NCBI RefSeq assembly: GCF_021390245.1
Contig: NZ_JAJUXH010000009.1
Location: 62,001-126,000 of the forward strand
DNA: 64,000 nt
Direction: 5' to 3'
DNA from: Dyadobacter sp. CY323
GTDB lineage: Bacteria; Bacteroidota; Bacteroidia; Cytophagales; Spirosomataceae
Below are positions 58,206 through 64,000 of the stretch, in pieces. The translations under genes were made by a program, and so were the position numbers. Every line of letters begins with the position of its first letter. Position 1 is the first letter of the stretch. The notes beneath the pieces were generated by a model. It was not told the DNA's origin. It searched no databases and saw nothing but the letters and a program-made list of their open reading frames with translations.

Positions 58206-59562
58206 AACCGTAGTCATTGACATTGTCGGCCTGAGCGCAAACCTGATCGGCGAACATACCCCGTTTCTTTTTAGTTACCTCAAAAAAAAGCATTTAACGC
58301 CGATTAAACCGGTTTTACCTGCTGTTACAACTACTTCACAGAGCACTTATATCACCGGAAAGTGGCCAGCCGAAAACGGCATTGTCGGAAATGGCTGGTA
58401 CGATCGCGAAGACTCTGAGATCAAATTCTGGAAACAGTCAAACAAACTGGTAAAAGGCGAGAAGATCTGGGATGCGGCCAGGAAACTGGACCCTAAGTTC
58501 ACCGTTTCGAAAATGTTTTGGTGGTACAATATGTATTCTACCGCTGATTTTTCGGTAACTCCGCGCCCGCAATACCATGCCGACGGCGTGAAAGCGCCGG
58601 ATTGTTACGCGTATCCGCCTGAGTTGCGCGACGAACTTCAACAAGACCTGGGACAGTTTCCATTGTTTAGTTTTTGGGGGCCAAACGCAAATATCAAATC
58701 CACCAAATGGATCGCCGACGCTTCCATGTGGGTTGATAAAAGGCATGATCCCACTCTGACATTGATTTACCTGCCGCATTTAGATTATTGTCTTCAAAAA
58801 TTCGGCCCTGATTTTTCCAAGATCAGCAAAGAACTGCATGAAATCGATGACGTTGTAAAAGAGCTGATTGAATTTTACGAGGCAAAAAATTCAAAAATTA
58901 TCCTGCTTTCTGAATATGGGATTAACCCCGTCAGCAACCCCATTCACATCAACCGCATTCTGAGAAATGAAGGTTTGATTTCGGTAAGAACGGAACGCTG
59001 GTATGAACTGCTCGATCCGGGTGTTTCGAAAGCATTTGCAACCTCGGATCATCAGATCGCTCATGTTTATTTGAATGATCCGTCGGTTAAAAGTCAGGTT
59101 ATCAATGCTTTACAAAAAATCCCGGGGATTGATCTTATATTAGACAAAGAGCAGCAAAAAGCCTATCACATTGATCATGAGCGTTCCGGTGACCTTGTAG
59201 TAGTCGCCAAACCGGATAGCTGGTTTACCTATTATTATTGGCTGGATGACGCAAAAGCCCCGGACTATGCACATTTAGTGGATATTCACAGAAAGCCAGG
59301 TTATGACCCTGTTGAAATGTTCATGGACCCCAAAAATCCATTTATCAAACTGCGTGCTGGTTACAAACTCGCCCGGAAACTAATGGGTTTTCGGTACTTA
59401 ATGGACGTCATTCCCCTTGATGCGACGTTGATCAAAGGTTCGCACGGTAGTATCAATGTTCCAGCCATGTATTATCCGATTTGCATTACCGATTCAGCCT
59501 TGGAAAAGCCAGAGCTGGAAGCTGTTGATGTATACGATGTGATTTGGAATCATTTGATTTAG
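58198..59562 (+). CDS. eboF: EboF, alkaline-phosphatase-superfamily (nucleotide pyrophosphatase-like) enzyme
   Basis: A 454-residue protein of the type I phosphodiesterase/nucleotide pyrophosphatase kind. The metal site begins VVIDIVGLSANLIGEHTPFL (Asp near 9), the nucleophile Thr/Ser region is PAVTTTSQSTYITGKWPAEN (near 45), and later blocks are IYLPHLDYCLQKFGPDFSKI and TSDHQIAHVYLNDPSVKSQV and LIKGSHGSINVPAMYYPICI, giving the usual Asp, His and His ligands. I start it at ATG 58198; an upstream TTG at 58192 is possible. No signal peptide is seen, so it acts in the cytoplasm. It ends the cluster and would be expected to hydrolyse a phosphate or diphosphate on the cluster's product. Confidence 0.9.
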   Translation: MNKTVVIDIVGLSANLIGEHTPFLFSYLKKKHLTPIKPVLPAVTTTSQSTYITGKWPAENGIVGNGWYDREDSEIKFWKQSNKLVKGEKIWDAARKLDPKFTVSKMFWWYNMYSTADFSVTPRPQYHADGVKAPDCYAYPPELRDELQQDLGQFPLFSFWGPNANIKSTKWIADASMWVDKRHDPTLTLIYLPHLDYCLQKFGPDFSKISKELHEIDDVVKELIEFYEAKNSKIILLSEYGINPVSNPIHINRILRNEGLISVRTERWYELLDPGVSKAFATSDHQIAHVYLNDPSVKSQVINALQKIPGIDLILDKEQQKAYHIDHERSGDLVVVAKPDSWFTYYYWLDDAKAPDYAHLVDIHRKPGYDPVEMFMDPKNPFIKLRAGYKLARKLMGFRYLMDVIPLDATLIKGSHGSINVPAMYYPICITDSALEKPELEAVDVYDVIWNHLI

Positions 59563-59697
59563 AGCGACTTCATAACGCTTAATGAAATTTGCAGCGTTGA
59601 TATCTTCCTTTTATTGCTTTGTAAAACTTGCTTTCATTCTGCAACTCCGCCTTCGCGCGTTTGTTTCGTAAAAGAAGCTTGTTAACGGAAATTTAAA

Positions 59698-59727
59698 TTG
59701 AAAAATTGGCCTGCAATCCTATCTTTG
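59698..59727 (+). promoter_or_regulatory. Bacteroidetes-type promoter of the saccharopine dehydrogenase gene
   Basis: TTG (59698-59700), 19 bases, then TATCTTTG (59720-59727), which matches TTG-N19-TAnnTTTG. The predicted transcript would begin near 59734, leaving a leader of about 70 bases that contains the hairpin at 59745-59777. The preceding gap after eboF (59563-59697) holds nothing else clear. Confidence 0.7.
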
Positions 59728-59744
59728 CCGGAATTCAACCCAGA

Positions 59745-59777
59745 AGACTTACCAGTTTTTCAAAACCTGGCAAGTCT
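59745..59777. repeat. Long hairpin in the leader of the saccharopine dehydrogenase gene
   Basis: AGACTTACCAGTTTT pairs with AAAACCTGGCAAGTCT with one mismatch and one bulged base, leaving a two-base loop (TC). It is followed by a short ATTTT. It may end the ebo transcript, act in the leader, or be a dispersed palindrome. Confidence 0.65.
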
Positions 59778-59802
59778 ATTTTAACCGTTCAAATCTAACA
59801 AA

Positions 59803-61014
59803 ATGTCTAAGGTTCTAATAATTGGTGCAGGTGGTGTAGGAAGTGTAGTTGCCCATAAATGTGCATTGAACAGCAATATATTTACTGAAATCCTTCTCGC
59901 AAGCCGGACAAAGTCTAAATGTGATAAAATCGCTGCCGAGATTCAGGAAATGCACGGTGTTACCATTCAAACTGCTCAGGTTGATGCGGATATCGTTTCC
60001 GAAACTGTGCTGCTGATCAAACGTTTTCAACCCAAATTATTGATTAACGTCGCATTACCATACCAGGACCTTACCATTATGGAAGCCTGTCTCGCCACTG
60101 GCGTACATTACCTTGATACTGCCAATTACGAGCCGAAAGACGTTGCCAAATTTGAATATAGCTGGCAATGGGCTTACCAGGAGCGTTTCAAAGAAGCTGG
60201 TTTAATGGCGGTGCTGGGTTGTGGTTTTGATCCGGGAGTGACCCAGGTTTTCACAGCTTACGCAGCGAAACACCATTTCGACGAAATGCATTACCTGGAT
60301 ATTATCGACTGTAATGCAGGTGATCATGGAAAAGCATTTGCTACGAATTTCAATCCGGAGATCAACATTCGCGAGATTACGCAGCCCGGCCGGTATTGGG
60401 AAAATGGCGCGTGGATAGAGATACCTGCCATGTCCATTCACAAGCCGATCGAATACCCAGGCATTGGCCCCAAAGAAAGCTATGTTCTTTATCACGAGGA
60501 ACTTGAATCATTGGTAAAAAACTTCCCAACACTAAAACGCGCACGTTTCTGGATGACATTCGGGCAAGCTTACATTACGCATTTGAATGTGCTCGAAAAC
60601 GTGGGAATGACCAGCATTAAGCCGATCAAATTCAACGGACTGGATATCGTTCCCCTCGAATTCCTGAAAGCAGTACTTCCTGCTCCGGATTCTCTGGGAG
60701 AAAATTACTCGGGACAAACCTCAATCGGTTGTCAGATTAAAGGCGTAAAAGACGGTGAGGAAAAAACCTATTATGTGTGGAACAACTGCGATCATGCGGA
60801 ATGTTACCGCGAAGTCCGTGCACAAGCCGTAAGCTATACCACCGGAGTTCCGGCAATGATCGGCGCCATGCTGATGCTGACCAACGAAGAATGGATGAAA
60901 CCGGGCGTTTACAATGTAGAAGAATTAAATCCCGATCCGTTTATGGATCTCCTCAACCAACACGGTTTGCCATGGAATGAGCGGGTGAATGTGGAATTGC
61001 CGCACGAATATTAA
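59803..61014 (+). CDS. Saccharopine dehydrogenase family protein (carboxynorspermidine dehydrogenase-like)
   Basis: A 403-residue NAD(P)-dependent enzyme. The Rossmann loop is VLIIGAGGVGSVVAHKCALN (3-22). The C-terminal catalytic part has LPYQDLTIMEACLATGVHYL, LGCGFDPGVTQVFTAYAAKH and the block YVWNNCDHAECYREVRAQAV, then VSYTTGVPAMIGAMLML. These agree with the LYS1-like/carboxynorspermidine dehydrogenase subgroup that makes norspermidine or spermidine by reducing a carboxylated imine; such enzymes are common in Bacteroidota as the main route to spermidine. No carboxynorspermidine decarboxylase lies next to it. It has its own promoter, 240 bases after eboF, and is closed by a striking hairpin. 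Confidence 0.88.
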   Translation: MSKVLIIGAGGVGSVVAHKCALNSNIFTEILLASRTKSKCDKIAAEIQEMHGVTIQTAQVDADIVSETVLLIKRFQPKLLINVALPYQDLTIMEACLATGVHYLDTANYEPKDVAKFEYSWQWAYQERFKEAGLMAVLGCGFDPGVTQVFTAYAAKHHFDEMHYLDIIDCNAGDHGKAFATNFNPEINIREITQPGRYWENGAWIEIPAMSIHKPIEYPGIGPKESYVLYHEELESLVKNFPTLKRARFWMTFGQAYITHLNVLENVGMTSIKPIKFNGLDIVPLEFLKAVLPAPDSLGENYSGQTSIGCQIKGVKDGEEKTYYVWNNCDHAECYREVRAQAVSYTTGVPAMIGAMLMLTNEEWMKPGVYNVEELNPDPFMDLLNQHGLPWNERVNVELPHEY

Positions 61015-61068
61015 CTTCGACTGCGCTCAGTTTGACAACCAGAGTTGTCAGGCTGAGCGCAGTCGAAG
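61015..61068. repeat. Near-perfect 54-base palindromic element filling the convergent gap
   Basis: CTTCGACTGCGCTCAG (61015-61030) pairs perfectly with CTGAGCGCAGTCGAAG (61053-61068), and after two mismatched bases the inner TGACAAC/GTTGTCA pair too, with a 4-base loop. It lies directly against the stop of the saccharopine dehydrogenase gene and one base from that of folB. It resembles dispersed palindromic (REP-like) elements and could also end both transcripts. Confidence 0.8.
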
Positions 61069-61069
61069 C

Positions 61070-61420
61070 CTAGCCTTCCATCGTAATCACCGCCCGCTCA
61101 CAAACTCCCCCGACTGGCGGATTGAATTTTGAAACTCTTACTGTGATGTTGGCGACGGATGGATAATGCTCTCTTATTCGCTCGATTACGGTGAACCCTA
61201 TGTGTTCCAGCAACTTAGCCGGTTCCTTCATAACTTTCGACGCAATCTGATAAATCGTTTCGTAGTTTACGGTTTCGCTCAGCTTGTCATTTTGAGCTGC
61301 ATCAAAAAAATCCGTAGTGATGGTGATATCAAGTGCATACTTGTTTCCAATCCTTTGTTCTTCAGGATAGAAACCATGATAGGCAAAAAATTCGAGTCCT
61401 TCCAGGCTGATCGTTCCCAA
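61070..61420 (-). CDS. folB: Dihydroneopterin aldolase
   Basis: A 116-residue cytoplasmic enzyme in folate synthesis that turns dihydroneopterin into hydroxymethyl-dihydropterin and glycolaldehyde. The start has GTISLEGLEFFAYHGFYPEE and then QRIGNKYALDITITTDFFDA, with the substrate Glu in EEQRIG; the middle is TVNYETIYQIASKVMKEPAK and the end ITVRVSKFNPPVGGVCERAV, with the catalytic Lys in VSKFNPP. Length and order are typical. It is five bases after the DivIVA gene on the same strand, so both are probably one transcript, ended by the palindrome at 61015-61068. Confidence 0.92.
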   Translation of the reverse strand: MGTISLEGLEFFAYHGFYPEEQRIGNKYALDITITTDFFDAAQNDKLSETVNYETIYQIASKVMKEPAKLLEHIGFTVIERIREHYPSVANITVRVSKFNPPVGGVCERAVITMEG

Positions 61421-61425
61421 TGTGA

Positions 61426-62469
61426 CTAGATTTGATCAAAGAATGAGCCGCCACCCCCTGTTTTCTTCGGCTGGTTATTGCTTTCTCGCGGACGGTTTAT
61501 ACCTGATCCAGAGCCTGGATTAGATGAAGACTCCCTGGCTTTTTCTGCCGTCTTATGCATTTCGGCAAGTACTTCGCTCATTTCGTCTGCCGCACTTCGT
61601 GTCGTTTCTTTTGCGCGATAAGATATTGCCTCCTCAACCGGTTCAGGCTCCGGTTCCTCGATAGGCGCTACTTCTTGTTCCACGAGCTCCGCTTCTGCTA
61701 TAAGTTCCTCGTCTTCTACCGCTTCGACTTCCGGCTCAACTTCGTATTGCGGCTCAGTGACCGTATCTACCACCTCAAACACAACCTCTGGCTTATCGTC
61801 CTGAAGCACCACGTTCACTTCTGCCATGACCTCATCCTCTTCAATTTCTTCCGCAGGTTTCAGCGTTGGTGCAAATACCGTTTTCTTTGGAATCTCAATC
61901 TCCGAAACGTGCTGTTTGATCTCTTCCATTTTATTTAAAATGGATTCTTTATCATATTTCTGCTCAAATCGGTCGACCGTATCAATAGTATTATTTGCGA
62001 GGGACGAAAGCTGGACAATGAGGTTATCGCGGAAGTTTTCAATCGCTTTGAAATCCCTTTCCTGACGTTTGATTTCACTCGCGAAATCCTCTTTAAATTG
62101 CCTCAGTTTATCCTCCGTTTCACTGATAATCTGATTGGTTCGGGCCTCGGCTTCAGTGACCAGATCGTTCGCTGTTACCTTCGATTCTTCAATCCGTTTT
62201 TCCGCTAATTCATTGGCTTCTTTCTCGATCAGCCTGCTGGTATCTTCAGCTGCTTTTAATGTGCGAAATAGCGTCGATTCAATGTCTTTTAGCTTACTAA
62301 GTTCCTTTTCCGCGTATTCCAGCTGCATTTTTAGCAGGTTGTTCTCACTCGAAAACCGCTCCCATTCCTGCGACAGAGAGTTCAGGAAAGCATCTACTTC
62401 GTCCGGGTCGTAACCTCTGAAAATCTTTTCAAAAGTATGCTTGCGTATCTCAATAGCGGATATTTTCAT
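61426..62469 (-). CDS. DivIVA-domain coiled-coil protein
   Basis: A 347-residue protein. The N-terminal 130 residues are DivIVA-like: EIRKHTFEKIFRGYDPDEVD, then AFLNSLSQEWERF, followed by long coiled coil (to about 185) rich in Glu, Lys and Arg. The remaining half is low-complexity, acidic and Pro-rich (for example ELIAEAELVEQEVAPIEEPE, about 200-275), then a Ser/Gly linker and a conserved-looking tip GGGGSFFDQI. DivIVA proteins sit at curved membranes and organise cell division or envelope growth. In Bacteroidota the function is not settled. It is first in a probable two-gene unit with folB. Confidence 0.87.
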   Translation of the reverse strand: MKISAIEIRKHTFEKIFRGYDPDEVDAFLNSLSQEWERFSSENNLLKMQLEYAEKELSKLKDIESTLFRTLKAAEDTSRLIEKEANELAEKRIEESKVTANDLVTEAEARTNQIISETEDKLRQFKEDFASEIKRQERDFKAIENFRDNLIVQLSSLANNTIDTVDRFEQKYDKESILNKMEEIKQHVSEIEIPKKTVFAPTLKPAEEIEEDEVMAEVNVVLQDDKPEVVFEVVDTVTEPQYEVEPEVEAVEDEELIAEAELVEQEVAPIEEPEPEPVEEAISYRAKETTRSAADEMSEVLAEMHKTAEKARESSSNPGSGSGINRPRESNNQPKKTGGGGSFFDQI

Positions 62470-62573
62470 GATGCAATCGGTGCTATGTGACTTAGTTAAA
62501 AACAGTCGTGTAAGTTAAAGATATAAGATTCATTTATCAAAGTATTTACCGATAATACCATATTATAAGTATG

Positions 62574-63476
62574 CTACTTCAAGACTTCCCAAACGGAGAT
62601 CATACGATCGTCGCTGCAGGAAATCAGCTGATTTTCAAAGGTTGTCCAGAGGAGTTTATTGACCGATGTTCCGTGCCCCGCGTGACGCGCCCGGTCAATT
62701 ATTTTTTTAAGTTTAAAACTACCTGCATCCCAGACTTTTATTGATTTGTCCATGCTGCATGTCGCAAACAGCGTGCGATCGGGACTGAACTGAATGTCGT
62801 TGATCGCGTAAAGGTGTGCAGGTATGTCGGTTACGATCCCGTACGCATCATTTACATCCCAGATTTTCAGATGCGCATCCCGGCCGGTTGTGAACAAATA
62901 GTTACCGTCCGGTGAATACTTAACGCAAAAGACGGAATTTGAATGTGACTGAATTGTCTTTTTTAACTGAAAACCTTCCAGATCAAAAATATGGACGTTG
63001 CATTCACTGTCGCCCGTAGCGAATTCATTGGTCGCCGGATTGATCGCAATGCTGCGTATGCTTTTGCTAGCAACCTTAATGTGTTTTTGGATACTAAACG
63101 ACGGAACATCCATCACGATAATGACGCCGTCGCCTAATGCAAGCAATGCTTTATCACCGACAAACTGAATATCAAAAATGGCTGCGGTCGTCAGTTTGAT
63201 CGTTTTGTCCACTTTTTTTTCAATGGGATCAACGACCTGGATACCTTCAAAATTCTGTCCGATCCAGAGCGAGTTATCTTGCTCATTTAATGCCAAAGCG
63301 TAAACGGACATTCCCGCCCGGGCAACCAGTTTCCCAAGATCGGGTTTATTAAGATCCCAGTGGATGACAAATCCATCGCCGCCAGCAGAATAAAATCCTT
63401 GTGAAGTCTGGTCGGAAATAATTGTGTAAACACTATCTCTATGACCTGAAAAAGTGTCTACTTTGCGAATGTTCAT
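62574..63476 (-). CDS. WD40-repeat protein
   Basis: A 300-residue protein of about seven WD40 blades with no signal peptide or extra domain. Clear repeats are FSGHRDSVYTIISDQTSQGF, LEGFQLKKTIQSHSNSVFCV and IPAHLYAINDIQFSPDRTLF, then CSMDKSIKVWDAGSFKLKKI; DGNYLFTTGRDAHLKIWDVN is a complete GH-to-WD unit. It is a scaffold for protein interactions; no partner is evident. The gap to the DivIVA gene (62470-62573) and the one upstream of it are AT-rich without clear signals. It diverges from the phosphopantetheinyl transferase gene over 59 bases. Small stand-alone WD40 proteins like this are common in Cytophagales. Confidence 0.9.
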   Translation of the reverse strand: MNIRKVDTFSGHRDSVYTIISDQTSQGFYSAGGDGFVIHWDLNKPDLGKLVARAGMSVYALALNEQDNSLWIGQNFEGIQVVDPIEKKVDKTIKLTTAAIFDIQFVGDKALLALGDGVIIVMDVPSFSIQKHIKVASKSIRSIAINPATNEFATGDSECNVHIFDLEGFQLKKTIQSHSNSVFCVKYSPDGNYLFTTGRDAHLKIWDVNDAYGIVTDIPAHLYAINDIQFSPDRTLFATCSMDKSIKVWDAGSFKLKKIIDRARHAGHGTSVNKLLWTTFENQLISCSDDRMISVWEVLK

Positions 63477-63535
63477 CCTATTGTGTTAAATACGGGATTG
63501 AGTAGCCAAAAATAGAAATTGTAAACAGAATTCTT

Positions 63536-64000
63536 ATGCCCCTCGTTCATTCCGAAACGATTGAAGAGAACTGCACGCTGCTGCTTTGGAAACTGACGGA
63601 AACGGAATCTGAACTTCGGCAAAAACTGGGCGACGAATACATTTCTGACGAGTTAGGACAAATCAGGCATCCCCAAAAAGTCCGCGAATGGCTAGCCAGC
63701 CGGCTGTTAATTAAAATGCTCGCCGAAAAATTCGGCATTGCTTATGTCGGGTTGAAGAAGGATGAGCATGGAAAAGCATTTCTGATCAATAATGAATCCC
63801 ACATTTCCATCACTCATACGTTTGAATTTGTAGCCGTTGCATTAAATCCGGTGGCAGCCGTCGGGATTGATATGGAAAAGTGCGACGAAAAATTGCAGCG
63901 GACCTCTTCCAAATATTTGTCACAACCGGAGTATGATCACGCAGCAAATGACATATCGCTGCTGTGCATGTACTGGTGTGCAAAAGAAGCACTCTATAAA
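63536..64000 (+). CDS. 4'-phosphopantetheinyl transferase superfamily protein, N-terminal part
   Basis: The gene runs off the window; 155 residues are visible from ATG 63536. Phosphopantetheinyl transferases attach the CoA arm to acyl- or peptidyl-carrier proteins. The visible motifs are the N-terminal basic region (KVREWLASRLLIKMLAEKFG), the middle HISITHTFEFVAVALNPVAA and VGIDMEKCDEKLQR, which holds the metal Asp and Glu (about 110-113), and MYWCAKEALYK at the end of the window, the WxxKEA block with the last Mg ligand and Lys. The Sfp/EntD-like length suggests it may serve secondary-metabolite or fatty-acid carrier proteins. It starts 59 bases from the divergent WD40 gene. Confidence 0.9.
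   Translation, partial: MPLVHSETIEENCTLLLWKLTETESELRQKLGDEYISDELGQIRHPQKVREWLASRLLIKMLAEKFGIAYVGLKKDEHGKAFLINNESHISITHTFEFVAVALNPVAAVGIDMEKCDEKLQRTSSKYLSQPEYDHAANDISLLCMYWCAKEALYK

Overview
The window looks like a chromosomal segment from a Cytophagales bacterium (phylum Bacteroidota), most like Dyadobacter and relatives. The genus is my inference from gene content and protein style. The supports are an ECF sigma/FecR pair feeding an STN-domain surface protein, a promoter and several -7 boxes of the Bacteroidetes TTG...TAnnTTTG type, a DivIVA-domain protein of Bacteroidota architecture, Tat-exported Gfo/Idh/MocA and TIM-barrel enzymes, and families common in this group (DUF2911, head-GIN DUF2807, LiaF-like DUF5668). 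Genes are densely packed on both strands. I see no rRNA, tRNA, CRISPR array, transposase or prophage, so this is ordinary chromosome with small accessory modules.

Layout: 1-4448 holds a galM 3' end, a decayed DUF4160 gene beside its DUF2442 partner, a TrpF-like barrel, a PspC/LiaF-like membrane-stress trio and a VanX-type dipeptidase. 4451-8755 is a head-GIN lipoprotein, then sigma factor, FecR anti-sigma and an STN/surface-repeat protein with overlapping frames. 8752-15000 has NAD synthetase, an FtsX-like permease, an Xre-RES toxin-antitoxin pair, a PLP aminotransferase and a redoxin. 15160-22007 is a carbohydrate block: a GH31 glycosidase, a LacI regulator and the uronate operon kduI-kdgF-uxaB, with a candidate operator at 18537-18550. 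22016-34892 mixes a PIN toxin-antitoxin pair, an ATP-grasp enzyme, two metallopeptidases, a UbiA-like membrane protein, a RarD-like transporter, a HAD phosphatase, fabF, and a TetR/SDR/DUF2798 operon with two matching operator palindromes.

35020-52811 carries a DUF2911 protein, a serine hydrolase, a DEAD helicase, a sialidase-like lipoprotein, gpsA, an HlyD/TolC efflux pair, an SpmA/SpmB-like protein, a periplasmic sugar oxidoreductase/isomerase pair, a CPA1 antiporter, a subtilase, a RelE-type toxin-antitoxin pair and an MgtC protein.

The most interesting region is 53004-59562: a complete, tightly packed six-gene ebo cluster (eboA-F). It encodes an EboA protein of unknown function, a TatD-like hydrolase, a UbiA prenyltransferase, a dehydroquinate-synthase-like cyclase, a TIM-barrel protein and an alkaline-phosphatase-superfamily enzyme. 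The genes overlap or nearly touch, so they are probably one transcript building or moving an unknown, possibly prenylated, metabolite. It is followed by a saccharopine/carboxynorspermidine dehydrogenase with its own strong promoter, a long hairpin that exactly fills the gap to folB, a DivIVA protein, a WD40 protein and the 5' part of a phosphopantetheinyl transferase gene.

Several apparent N-terminal extensions run through intrinsic terminators (14310-14369, 22615-22661, 26061-26089), and I used these to choose shorter starts.
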